A DNA stretch of 64,000 nt from assembly GCF_014873875.1 (NCBI RefSeq), contig NZ_JADBEM010000001.1:4278001-4342000 (forward strand), given 5' to 3'. The stretch comes from Actinopolymorpha pittospori (GTDB lineage Bacteria; Actinomycetota; Actinomycetes; Propionibacteriales; Actinopolymorphaceae). Positions 50,674 through 59,265 of the stretch are shown one piece after another. A model generated the notes under the pieces. It saw only the letters and a program-made list of their open reading frames with translations, was not told where the DNA came from and searched no databases. A program made the position numbers and the translations under genes. The number at the start of each line of letters is the position of its first letter. Position 1 is the first letter of the stretch.

Positions 50674-51303
50674 TCAGCGGGGGAGCAGCCCCGCCTGGCG
50701 GTACAGCGCTCGAAGGTAGCGCCGCATCTCGGCGGCGTCGGGCGGATCGGGCTGGAATACGCGGTAGGTGACGGCGCCGGCCATCATGTCGGTCAGCACG
50801 TCCAGGTCCGCGTTTTCCGGCACCGTGCCGATCGCCTTCGCCCGCTCCAGCAACGCGCTGGTCAGCCTCCGCCGCGGCAGGATGTTGTGCTTCCAGTACG
50901 TCGCCAACAACGCCGGATTGCTGACCGCCGAGCCCAGCACCCGGGAGACGAGCGCGCGGAACTCCGGACTGGCCGCCGCCTCGGCTGCCGACGGTAGGGC
51001 GCGCTCGATGAGCTCGTGGGGCGAGACGGTCTCGATCTCGTCGTTCGTCGGCCACCGGTCCTCATCGTTCACCAGTGACTCGATCGCCTGGACGAGCAGG
51101 TCCTCCTTGGTGGACCAGCGGCGGTAGACCGTGAGCTTGCCCACTCCGGCCCGCTTGGCGATCTGCTCGATGCTCGCCCCGTCCACACCGCGTTCGAGGA
51201 AGAGCTCCAGCGCTGCCCGCAGGATCGCGTCCTCGACCTCCGGATCGCGGGGCCGGCCGCGACCGCGCGGCGCGGGGGCGGTGTCGGGGTTCGCTTCGGT
51301 CAT
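50674..51303 (-). CDS. TetR family transcriptional regulator
   Basis: The 209-residue repressor has an N-terminal helix-turn-helix (AILRAALELFLERGVDG then IAKRAGVGKLTVYRRW) and a helical ligand domain resembling the TetR_C_11-type group. Its ATG overlaps the stop of the FAD monooxygenase gene (ATGA at 51300-51303), so it is the second gene of that operon. It probably represses it through the palindrome at 52941-52969. Confidence 0.92.
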   Translation of the reverse strand: MTEANPDTAPAPRGRGRPRDPEVEDAILRAALELFLERGVDGASIEQIAKRAGVGKLTVYRRWSTKEDLLVQAIESLVNDEDRWPTNDEIETVSPHELIERALPSAAEAAASPEFRALVSRVLGSAVSNPALLATYWKHNILPRRRLTSALLERAKAIGTVPENADLDVLTDMMAGAVTYRVFQPDPPDAAEMRRYLRALYRQAGLLPR

Positions 51304-52928
51304 CGGGTCGGCCGTTCCTCCACCAGTGCGTTCCGCAGCCACCGATCCAGACCGGCGGAGTCGGCCTCGCCGCGCCACGTCACGTGGGCGTCCGGTCGTA
51401 CGAGCACCACGTCATCCAACCCCACGTCGCCCAGTCCCACGTCGTCCGGTTCCGTGTCGTCCAGTCCCCCCGTGCCTGGTGAACCGGAGCCGCGGCGTAG
51501 CGGTGTCACGCGCTCTCCCAACCACCGGCGCGCCGTGGCGAGGCAACCGTCCGCGGCTCCGGCGGGGACGAGGAGCGCCCAGTGCGTGCCGAGTTCGGTG
51601 TGCAGGCGGGACGGCGTGCCGTCCGCGCGCAGACAGGCCAGGTCCGCGATCCGGTCCCCGGCCCGCGGCCGTCGTCTGGGCCATCCTCTGGGCAACCCGC
51701 TGGGCAATCCGCCGCGTCGTCCGCTGTCGGCGAGTGGTCCGCGCCGGTAGCTGACCCACAACTGTGACGTCGAGTAGGTCGCCCATCGCTGGATCGCGGA
51801 GACGTTGAGGAGAGGAACCACGATCCGGTCCCGGAGGAACCGACCGACGGGGCCACTGGTGATGTTCACCCGAGTGGTCGCGGTGCTGCCGCGCAGCACC
51901 TTGGCCGCGAGCGGGCGGCGTTCGGACTGGTAGGTGTCCAGTAGAGACTCGCGTGCCTGGCCGGACACGACGAGTGCGAGTTTCCAGGCGAGGTTCTCGG
52001 CGTCGCCGATACCGGTGAGCATGCCCTGTCCGCCGAAGGGCGCATGCGCGTGGGCCGCGTCGCCGGCCAGCAGCATCCGGCCACGTCGGTAGCTGTCCGC
52101 CAGTCTGCGGTGCGCGCTGAACGCCGACGCCCAGGTCGCGTCCCGGATCGGTCCTGTCGAGTGTCCGGTCCGTTGCGAAAGGATCTCGTGGACGCGATCG
52201 AGGATCTGCCGCTCCGTGGGCTTCCCGTCGTGTTCTCCCGGGTCGTAGGCGAGGATCCGCCACAGGTCGTCCGGGCCGCCCGGTTCGGGTATCGGCATCG
52301 GCATCGCGCCGACCATCCCGTCGGGATGGACCCACCCGGTCGTCCCGGTTCGGTCGAGATCCCAGTTCAGGTGGACGTCGGCCAGCAGGAACCGCTCGCT
52401 GACCCGCGCGCCCGGGAACCCGATGCCGGAGAGCTCTCGGGTGGTGCTGGCGGTGCCGTCGCAGCCGACCAGCCAGCGGGCTCGTACCGGTTGCCCGTCA
52501 CCGACGACGGCGGTGACTCCGTCCGCGTCCTGGCTGGCGTCGAGCAGCGGGGTGGCCCATTCGGGCTGACCGCCCAGTGTGGCCAGCCGGGCTCTCAGCG
52601 CCGCCTCGACCCGGGCCTGCGAGATCAGCATCGGGGGAGCGGCGGTCCTCATGCCGACGTCACCGAACCGCAGCCTTGCCACCGGGCGGTTCCCCACGTA
52701 CGTCGTGATCGTCATCGCCTTCAATGCCTCGCTCGGCAGCGTGCCCAGCGCTCCCAGCCGGCTCAGTACTTCCGAGCCGCGGGCGTGCAGGAAGTTCGCC
52801 CTCGACGTGGCGGCGGGTCCGGCCGACCGGTCCACCACGCGCACCGAGACGCCCTGCGACAGCAGGCCGCAGGCCAACGCGAGCCCGGTCGGGCCCGCGC
52901 CGACCACCAGGACATCCGTCGTCCGCAT
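51300..52928 (-). CDS. FAD-dependent aromatic-type monooxygenase
   Basis: The 542-residue flavoprotein hydroxylase has the FAD motif VLVVGAGPTGLALACGLL, the central DG-like motif (WLVGCDGTAST) and the second FAD signature MLLAGDAAHAHAPFGGQGM. The C-terminal thioredoxin-like region is partial. The family hydroxylates aromatic rings, polyketides or antibiotics such as tetracyclines or rifamycins. Start ATG at 52928 follows GGGGGTTGAG. Co-transcription with a TetR repressor suggests an inducible detoxification function. Confidence 0.9.
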   Translation of the reverse strand: MRTTDVLVVGAGPTGLALACGLLSQGVSVRVVDRSAGPAATSRANFLHARGSEVLSRLGALGTLPSEALKAMTITTYVGNRPVARLRFGDVGMRTAAPPMLISQARVEAALRARLATLGGQPEWATPLLDASQDADGVTAVVGDGQPVRARWLVGCDGTASTTRELSGIGFPGARVSERFLLADVHLNWDLDRTGTTGWVHPDGMVGAMPMPIPEPGGPDDLWRILAYDPGEHDGKPTERQILDRVHEILSQRTGHSTGPIRDATWASAFSAHRRLADSYRRGRMLLAGDAAHAHAPFGGQGMLTGIGDAENLAWKLALVVSGQARESLLDTYQSERRPLAAKVLRGSTATTRVNITSGPVGRFLRDRIVVPLLNVSAIQRWATYSTSQLWVSYRRGPLADSGRRGGLPSGLPRGWPRRRPRAGDRIADLACLRADGTPSRLHTELGTHWALLVPAGAADGCLATARRWLGERVTPLRRGSGSPGTGGLDDTEPDDVGLGDVGLDDVVLVRPDAHVTWRGEADSAGLDRWLRNALVEERPTR

Positions 52929-52940
52929 CTCAACCCCCAG

Positions 52941-52969
52941 TTTGTTAACGGTACGGCCCCGTAAACAAA
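52941..52969. promoter_or_regulatory. TetR-type operator palindrome upstream of the monooxygenase operon
   Basis: TTTGTTAACGG (52941-52951) and CCGTAAACAAA (52959-52969) form an 11-bp inverted repeat with one mismatch and a 7-bp centre. It starts 13 bp upstream of the monooxygenase ATG, where it would block the promoter or early transcription. A TetR gene is in the same operon, so autoregulation is likely. The site is strikingly AT-rich in its arms against the local background. Confidence 0.75.
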
Positions 52970-53200
52970 ATAGGCGAGAGGTGGTCCGATGTAAACCTAT
53001 CGGCGGACAGTCCTGCGTCGCCGTCAGGACCGCCCGACTCCGGCCGTAGGTCGAGCGGGTGGCTGGCCTATGACGGACGCAACGGTTCTGAGTGGGCGTT
53101 GGTGATCCTAGGGTGGGGCGATTTCCCTTGCCAGGTTGACGAATCCCGATGACTCGGTGACGCGCCCGGCGCGGCCCCGAGACGGCTGGAGGATCCCATC

Positions 53201-55816
53201 GTGATCGCACCCGAGCCCACCCCCGGGCGCGGCGACATCCACAGTCGTAGGGCACTGCTGGGCGGCGTCGCCGGCGCGGCCGCCCTGGCCGCGCTTCCCG
53301 GCCACGCAGGTCGGGCCGCCGCTGCGGGACCGGCGACATTGGCGCGAGGGATCACGAAACCGACCACCGATCTCCTCGCGGTCACCGGCCCCGGACAACC
53401 GCGCTGGCTCTCGGTCCCGATGAGTCGCATCGTCGCCAATCCGTACGACTTCAACCAGACCACCAGTGAGGTCGTCCAGAACAGCGGACCCGAGCTTCCG
53501 CTCTCGGCTGGGTACTACGCACACGACGAGGCGAACCGCGTGCCCTCCATGCTCATGCTCTTCCGGCGGCCACCAGGGGAGCCGCACCCCGAGCCGCCGC
53601 CGGTCGCCTTCGACGACGACTTCGACGAGCTCGCACCCGAGTGGGAGGCCGAGCCAGGCGTGTCGGCGCAGGTCGTCGACTCGCGGCTGACGATGGTGCT
53701 TCCGGACGACGCGCCGAACGCCTGGGGCGCCCTGTCGCACACCCTGACCGTCGACGTGGACGCCTTCCCGGTGGTGACGATCGAGGTGCCGAGCGTCGCC
53801 GGGGCCTGGGCACTGAAGGTCAACGACGGGTCCGCCCCGGTCGACACCGTGCTGCAGGGCGACACCTCAGGCGCTGGCTCGTTCAGCTACGACCTCACCA
53901 AGGCGACCGGCTGGTCCGGTGTCCAGACGTTCTCCCTGCGGCTGTTCGTGGTGCAGAAGAACGCTCCACTGGTCGTGGACCGGATCACGGTCCAGGGGCA
54001 GCCGACGTCCTGGCTCGAGCCGGCGGAGCGGTTCTCCACCACCTGGCGGCCCGAGGCGCTGGAGTTCTCGGCCAGCTACGCCGGAGGGGGTGCCGTCCGG
54101 GGGCGGGACCAGTTCCACGACGCCGGGAGCCTCACCCGGGTCCTCACCGTGGACGGGCTGGGCGTCGGCGGGGCGTCCCTGCAGCTGGCCGGACGCTACG
54201 TCGGCCAGGTCTCCCACGAGCCGGACCGCGGTGTGCTGACGGTCAGCACGGACACGTTCAGCTACTCGATCTGCGTCGGAGCCCGCCGGACGGTGGAGTT
54301 CTTCGCGAGTGAGACCGACCTGCGAGCGGGCGGCCCGACGGTCTCGCCGGCGCCGCCGTCCGGGTACTGGAGCGTCCGAGCCCCGGCCCGGGACACCACC
54401 GTCGTCGGCGTCGGCTTCGTCTACCGTGGCGAGGATCCTGGAGTCTCCGTGGCCCGGGCGCTCGCCGCGTCCGAGCCCGCTGTCGCGGGCAGGGACCTGC
54501 GGCGTTGGCGGGACTACTGGAACTCCGTCCTCGCGCGCGTACCCCACCCACGGGACTTCGCCCTTCCCGCTGTCGCGGCGGACGGCGTGACAGCGGAGGA
54601 CGTCGCTTCTACCTACTACCGGGCATGGCACTTTCTCGCGGCCAACCTGCTGCCTGCCGGCCCCGAGGTCGGTTTCTCGTACCCGCAGGTGGCGACCGGA
54701 AAGCCGTCGATGTGGAACTTCGGCGCGCCGGGCTCGCGGCCGTCGGCGAGCTGGGACAGCCTGCTCGGGATCCAGTACCTCGCCTACCTCGACGCCGATG
54801 CGGCGTGGGGAGCCTTCCAGGGCCTGATGTCTCTGGTGGACGAGAGCGGAAAGCTCGGCGGTGAGAGCCTCCCGAGCCGCAAGGCCCAGACCGCCTGGAT
54901 CCTCTCTTCCGTCACCGGTGACCAGGGGAGGTTGGCCGCGATCTACGCGGATCTGCGCCGCTATCTCCTGTGGGCGGAGGCGAATCCGCGTTGGATCTTC
55001 GGCGACCACGACATCCCCGACGAGCGGGACGCGGAGTTCGTGGCGTCCCTGATCATCGACTTCGGCTACGCCGAGCGCATCGCCGCCGCCGTGGGTGCCG
55101 ATGCGGACATCGCCTTCTGGCGTCGGCACGCCGCCGACCTCACCCGCGACTACCTGACCTGGTTCTTCCCGACGACGGGCACGAACCGGACGCTGCAGTA
55201 CCACTATCTCGACGGCAGCCATGCCGACAGCGCCGGCAACACCCTGTGGGTGTGCACCGGCCTCCACCTGCGGAACCTGCCCGAGGGCGAAAGCCGCCTC
55301 CTACGGGACCGCTTCCTCGCTGGCTTCGACCCGACCGCCACTCTGGCCGGCTGGGGTTTCCCGGACGTGAAGGCGCCGGACGTGACCTTCACGGCCTACG
55401 GTCTCCTGGAATCCGGCCTGACCGAGCAGGCGGACGTCTTTGTCCAGGCGAACGTCCGGGACATCGTGCGCGCGGGCATGTTCGCCGAGGTGTACGACGA
55501 TCCGCCGGGCGGCCCCGTGGGCACGGGAGTCCGGCCTTCGATGTTCGGGGCGGTCAACCTGATCGACTTCGTCTGGCTCCGCAACGGGTACCGCGCCGAT
55601 GACGGCGAGCCGTTGTTCGTCCGGCTCCCGTCCGCCGACGGAGGTGTGTCCGGCCTCACCCACGCCGGCGACACGCTCAACGTCGACCTCGACGAGATGG
55701 CCGGACTTGTCCTGCTGTCCGGCCGAGCCGTGCGGGGTGGGCAGGACTGCCGCCGGCTGGCGGTGCCGATCGGGGTGTCGACAGCCATCCCGGAAGGCTG
55801 TCGTCGCGAGGGCTGA
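53201..55816 (+). CDS. Large Tat-exported protein, probable carbohydrate-active enzyme with C-terminal alpha/alpha-barrel
   Basis: The 871-residue protein has a twin-arginine signal (HSRRALLGGVAGAAALAA, residues about 15-32) and a likely cleavage near residue 42. Residues about 50-390 look beta-rich, like a supersandwich or carbohydrate-binding part. From about 450 to 780 repeated aromatic helices (TYYRAWHFLAANLLP, WDSLLGIQYLAYLD, WFFPTTGTNRTLQYHY) resemble the (alpha/alpha)6 barrels of GH63, GH37 or GH15-type enzymes. No family is certain. GGAGGAT at 53190-53196 supports the GTG at 53201. It is convergent with the next gene and is a single-gene unit. Confidence 0.7.
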   Translation: MIAPEPTPGRGDIHSRRALLGGVAGAAALAALPGHAGRAAAAGPATLARGITKPTTDLLAVTGPGQPRWLSVPMSRIVANPYDFNQTTSEVVQNSGPELPLSAGYYAHDEANRVPSMLMLFRRPPGEPHPEPPPVAFDDDFDELAPEWEAEPGVSAQVVDSRLTMVLPDDAPNAWGALSHTLTVDVDAFPVVTIEVPSVAGAWALKVNDGSAPVDTVLQGDTSGAGSFSYDLTKATGWSGVQTFSLRLFVVQKNAPLVVDRITVQGQPTSWLEPAERFSTTWRPEALEFSASYAGGGAVRGRDQFHDAGSLTRVLTVDGLGVGGASLQLAGRYVGQVSHEPDRGVLTVSTDTFSYSICVGARRTVEFFASETDLRAGGPTVSPAPPSGYWSVRAPARDTTVVGVGFVYRGEDPGVSVARALAASEPAVAGRDLRRWRDYWNSVLARVPHPRDFALPAVAADGVTAEDVASTYYRAWHFLAANLLPAGPEVGFSYPQVATGKPSMWNFGAPGSRPSASWDSLLGIQYLAYLDADAAWGAFQGLMSLVDESGKLGGESLPSRKAQTAWILSSVTGDQGRLAAIYADLRRYLLWAEANPRWIFGDHDIPDERDAEFVASLIIDFGYAERIAAAVGADADIAFWRRHAADLTRDYLTWFFPTTGTNRTLQYHYLDGSHADSAGNTLWVCTGLHLRNLPEGESRLLRDRFLAGFDPTATLAGWGFPDVKAPDVTFTAYGLLESGLTEQADVFVQANVRDIVRAGMFAEVYDDPPGGPVGTGVRPSMFGAVNLIDFVWLRNGYRADDGEPLFVRLPSADGGVSGLTHAGDTLNVDLDEMAGLVLLSGRAVRGGQDCRRLAVPIGVSTAIPEGCRREG

Positions 55817-55819
55817 GCG

Positions 55820-57730
55820 TCAGGAGGATTCGCTGATCCCGAGCGCGGCCCGGGCGAGGGCGTCGTTCTGGCGGAAGAACGGTGCGTTGAGCCGAGGCCG
55901 CGGGAAGGCGCCCGCGCCGATCGCACCCGCCACCCAGTACCCCGCCGCGAACCGGTCCGGGTCGGGTGTGCCGTCCGGGCGGATGATCCGGAAGTCGCTG
56001 CGCTGCACCCGGAGTTTGCCGGAGTGCCAGTCCCTGCCGCTCGGGTCGGTCAGGACGTGCTCGGTCGCGGCGCCCCGGGCCAGCAGGTTTCGGACGACCG
56101 TGTCGGTGGTGCGGGTCACGTCGGGGCGGGGGAGCCGCGCCTCGATCAGCCAGCGCGCCTCGACTGGTTCGGGCACCGACGAGCTCGAGCCCACGAAGAC
56201 GCCGCGTGGGTCGCTGTCCACGAGCATGTCCGCGCCGAGGAAGCGGACGATCCCGGCACGGGAGAGGGCGAGGAGCTCCTCGAGCCGTTCGCCGGGCGGG
56301 CCGCTGGCGAAGTAGCTGAAGAAGCCGTGCCACCACCGGTCGATGTCGACGACCTCCGCGCGGGCGGAGACACCCCCTTGGGCCAGTACCGCAGCGAGGG
56401 TGCCGTAAACCACCAACATCGCCACGAACGCGGCACCGTCGGCGCTGTGGTAGTGGTCGGCGCGCCGGTCGATGTCCGCGCGGATGTAGTCGCGCATCCA
56501 GTCCTGGAACACCTCGTGGTCCGGGAACCTCTGTCCGGACAGCGGCTGGTCAAGGCTGGTGAAGTCCAGCCGGTCGTTGTGCTTGGGGACGGACGCCGCG
56601 ACCAACTCGGTCAGTTCGTCGTCCTCCCAGGACAGCTCGGCGTACTTCGCCGAGAAGTCGGCCCACGTCAGGTTGACCCGTTCCGGATGCGCGGTGAAGA
56701 GCTCGCGGTAGTAGGCCCAGCCGATCTCCTTGCACATCAGGGGGAACAGGTGCTCCCAGAAGTCGAGTGAGCCGTGCTCGGTACGAAGCCGTCGACAGGC
56801 CTCGAGGGTGAAGAACCTCGGCGCGGACGGCGGACCCATCGCGTAGGCGACCTTGGAGTGGTAGGGCACACCGCGCCCGGATCCGGCCACCAGGAGAGGT
56901 TCCCGGCCCGACGGAAGGTACGTCAGCTCACCACCACGGCGTTCGAACCGCCCTCCACGCCCTTCCGCGAGCAGCACCATGTAGTCGACGAAGGCGAGCC
57001 CCAGGCCGCGTACCAGCACCGTCTCGCCGGCAGGCACCTGATCGAGGGGCAGGTCGGCGGTGTAGCCCGTCGAGACGTAGCCGAGGCCGTGGTGGCGGGC
57101 GAAGGTCGCGAGGGTCGTCTCCTCGGCCGTGGGACCACCGTCAAGATGCCCTTGCGCGAGGACCACCCGGTCGGCGGTGAGGGGTGCGTCCTCGTGGTCC
57201 AGCCACACGAGCTGCCGGCCGGACGACACGTCGCTGGTCAGGTCACGCGCCCGGGTGGGGTGCACCGTGATCCGGACGCGGTCGGGCACCGAGGCCCGGA
57301 CGCGATCGAAGACCCAGCGCAGGTAGGCGCTCTGCAGCCGACGGGTGGCGAAGGACAGCGGACCCAGCCGGCGCGCCTCCACCCCTACCGGGTCGTCGGC
57401 CGGAAGGAGCCGCGCGACGTCCCTCGTCCACTCCCACAACGACGGGCCACCCACGACCGGACCCGCGCACCGGACCGACTCGTCCGGGAATGTGGTGACG
57501 TCGGCGAGGGTGGAGTTCATCCAGAGCAGTGCCGGCTGGTCGTCGCGCCAGACGCGTCCGGCGCCGGGCGGGAAGGGATCGACCAGGTGGACCTCCACCC
57601 GCCGGTCGCTTTCCAGGTCGTCGAGGTTGGCCACGAGGCGTTCGAGAACGGACGTGCCCCGCGGTCCGATTCCGATGAGACAGATGACCAGGGGCGTGTC
57701 CGGACCGACCGGCTCCGGATCGACTGGCAT
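55820..57730 (-). CDS. FAD/NAD(P)-binding domain protein (FAD_NAD_binding_9 type)
   Basis: A 636-residue protein starting with a variant dinucleotide motif, ICLIGIGPRGTSVLERL, the hallmark of a large FAD/NAD(P)-binding family. Further typical points are ALLWMNSTLADVTTFPD and the VLVRGLGLAFVDYMVLL segment with a second nucleotide site. Relatives often lie beside LLM monooxygenase genes and may supply reduced flavin or oxidise an amino acid-like substrate; this is not proven. The ATG at 57730 with GGAAGGGG upstream is used, not the longer open frame. It is divergent from the first LLM gene across a boxed promoter region. Confidence 0.8.
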   Translation of the reverse strand: MPVDPEPVGPDTPLVICLIGIGPRGTSVLERLVANLDDLESDRRVEVHLVDPFPPGAGRVWRDDQPALLWMNSTLADVTTFPDESVRCAGPVVGGPSLWEWTRDVARLLPADDPVGVEARRLGPLSFATRRLQSAYLRWVFDRVRASVPDRVRITVHPTRARDLTSDVSSGRQLVWLDHEDAPLTADRVVLAQGHLDGGPTAEETTLATFARHHGLGYVSTGYTADLPLDQVPAGETVLVRGLGLAFVDYMVLLAEGRGGRFERRGGELTYLPSGREPLLVAGSGRGVPYHSKVAYAMGPPSAPRFFTLEACRRLRTEHGSLDFWEHLFPLMCKEIGWAYYRELFTAHPERVNLTWADFSAKYAELSWEDDELTELVAASVPKHNDRLDFTSLDQPLSGQRFPDHEVFQDWMRDYIRADIDRRADHYHSADGAAFVAMLVVYGTLAAVLAQGGVSARAEVVDIDRWWHGFFSYFASGPPGERLEELLALSRAGIVRFLGADMLVDSDPRGVFVGSSSSVPEPVEARWLIEARLPRPDVTRTTDTVVRNLLARGAATEHVLTDPSGRDWHSGKLRVQRSDFRIIRPDGTPDPDRFAAGYWVAGAIGAGAFPRPRLNAPFFRQNDALARAALGISESS

Positions 57731-58047
57731 GTCGTGGCCCCTTCCACGCCCAGGACGCCGTGGCCCGGCGTATGCCCGATTCAGCTGACAACTGGGAACC
57801 CGCGCCCGAGATTCCCGCGGCGCGCGTACCTGATCGTCGAAACTATCCCTACTTTTCAACTAGGAATCGAATCGACCAAGCGGTCGTCCATGGTGTGGAC
57901 GGTTCGTGGGCGGACATTCCTACCGGCTCGGCCGGAATACCGGGCGGTGCCCATGGGTTGGCACAAGAACGTGCCGCGGTGGGCGCGGCAACCGCCTGCC
58001 CGCCTCGCCGGCGACCGCCCGAAGGACGCTCCAGGAGAGGAGAGCTG
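57731..58047. other. Divergent intergenic region (317 bp) in front of the LLM genes
   Basis: The gap separates the FAD/NAD(P) protein gene from the first LLM gene. It holds an AT-rich stretch at about 57838-57885 containing the inverted-repeat box listed separately, and a strong AGGAGAGGAG ribosome site for the LLM gene at 58032-58042. An open frame runs through it in phase with the LLM gene but shows no protein-like sequence. No other feature seen. Confidence 0.5.
57846..57866. promoter_or_regulatory. Inverted-repeat box TCCCTA-N9-TAGGAA (copy 1)
   Basis: TCCCTA (57846-57851) and TAGGAA (57861-57866) are separated by nine bases (CTTTTCAAC), five of six pairs matching. The same arms and spacing recur at 61517-61537. 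It lies between the divergent FAD/NAD(P) and LLM genes, so it is a candidate operator for both. Confidence 0.5.
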
Positions 58048-59265
58048 ATGGCGGCATCGTCCGTACCGCATCTCGCCGTGGCGCTGGAGGGCGCCGGCTG
58101 GCATCCCGCCGCGTGGCGGGAACCCGAGGCCCGCAGCGACGAACTGTTCAGTCCCGCGTACTGGACCGACCTGGTGCTCGAAGCCCAGTCGGCCGCCCTG
58201 GACTTCGTGACGTTCGAGGACTCGTTCTCCGTGGCGACGTCCCAGGCGACCACTCCCGTGACCGCGACCTCCCTCCCGGACTCCGACATGCCCGTGCGCC
58301 CCGACCGGGTGGCCGGACGGCTCGATGCCGTACTGCTCGCCGCTCGGGTCGCGCCGCGGACGCGCGGCATCGGGATCGTGCCGACCGCGACCGTCACCCA
58401 CACCGAGCCGTTCCACCTGTCCAAGGCCATCGCCACCCTGGACTACGTCACCTCCGGCCGTGCGGGTTGGCGGGTCAGGGTCTCCGCCAGTGAACGTGAG
58501 GCCGCGGAGTTCGGGCGACGGGACCTCCACGAGCCGACGAACGACCTGTTCGACGAGGCCGCCGACTACGTCGACGTCGTACGCCGACTCTGGGACTCCT
58601 GGGAGGACGACGCCGAGATCCGCGACACCGCCACGGGTCGGTTCGTCGATCGCGACAAGCTGCACTACATCGACTTCGAGGGCCGCTGGTTCAGCGTCAA
58701 GGGCCCCTCGATCACATCGCGCCCACCGCAGGGACAGCCGTTGGTCACGGCGCTCGCGCACGGCAGCGTCGGCTACCGCCTCGCCGCGCGTGCGGCCGAC
58801 ATCGTCTTCGCGACGCCCAACGACGTCGAGCGGGCGGGCGGGATCGTGGCGGAGGTTCGCGAGGAGCAGGCCGCGGCCGGCCGGGAGGGCGAAGGCCTAC
58901 ACGTCTTCGCTGACCTGGTCGTCTTCCTCGACACCGACCCCGCGCGGGCCGCGGACCGGCGGGCCAGGCTGGACCAGCTCGCCGGAGCCCCGGTGAGCTT
59001 CGACGCGCCGGTCTTCACGGGTACGCCGGAAACGCTCGCCGACCTGCTGCTCGAGTACCACCGGGCCGGGTTGACCGGCTTCCGGCTGCGTCCCGGGACG
59101 ATCCCGCACGACCTGGAGGCGATCACCCGCGGGCTCGTACCCGAGCTACGTCGGCGCGGCGCCTTCCGGCACGACTACGACGCGCCCACGCTACGGGGCC
59201 TGCTCGGCCTCGCCCGTCCCGCCAACCGCTACGCCGTCGCCTCCGGATCGAGGACGTCACGATGA
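58048..59265 (+). CDS. LLM class flavin-dependent oxidoreductase 1
   Basis: The 405-residue luciferase-like monooxygenase has a TIM-barrel with FEDSFS and GIGIVPTATVTHTEPFHLSKAIATLD segments matching the bacterial-luciferase/SsuD/NtaA group. These enzymes use FMNH2 from a separate reductase to oxidise sulfonates, chelates, sulfur heterocycles or similar compounds. ATG 58048 follows AGGAGAGGAG. It is coupled to the second LLM gene by ATGA. A frameshifted flavin reductase lies at 61857. Confidence 0.9.
   Translation: MAASSVPHLAVALEGAGWHPAAWREPEARSDELFSPAYWTDLVLEAQSAALDFVTFEDSFSVATSQATTPVTATSLPDSDMPVRPDRVAGRLDAVLLAARVAPRTRGIGIVPTATVTHTEPFHLSKAIATLDYVTSGRAGWRVRVSASEREAAEFGRRDLHEPTNDLFDEAADYVDVVRRLWDSWEDDAEIRDTATGRFVDRDKLHYIDFEGRWFSVKGPSITSRPPQGQPLVTALAHGSVGYRLAARAADIVFATPNDVERAGGIVAEVREEQAAAGREGEGLHVFADLVVFLDTDPARAADRRARLDQLAGAPVSFDAPVFTGTPETLADLLLEYHRAGLTGFRLRPGTIPHDLEAITRGLVPELRRRGAFRHDYDAPTLRGLLGLARPANRYAVASGSRTSR

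Noticed and set aside
57760..58047. Extension of the first LLM protein by 96 upstream codons.
   Set aside because: The added sequence is low-complexity and has no family similarity, while a strong AGGAGAGGAG precedes the ATG at 58048.
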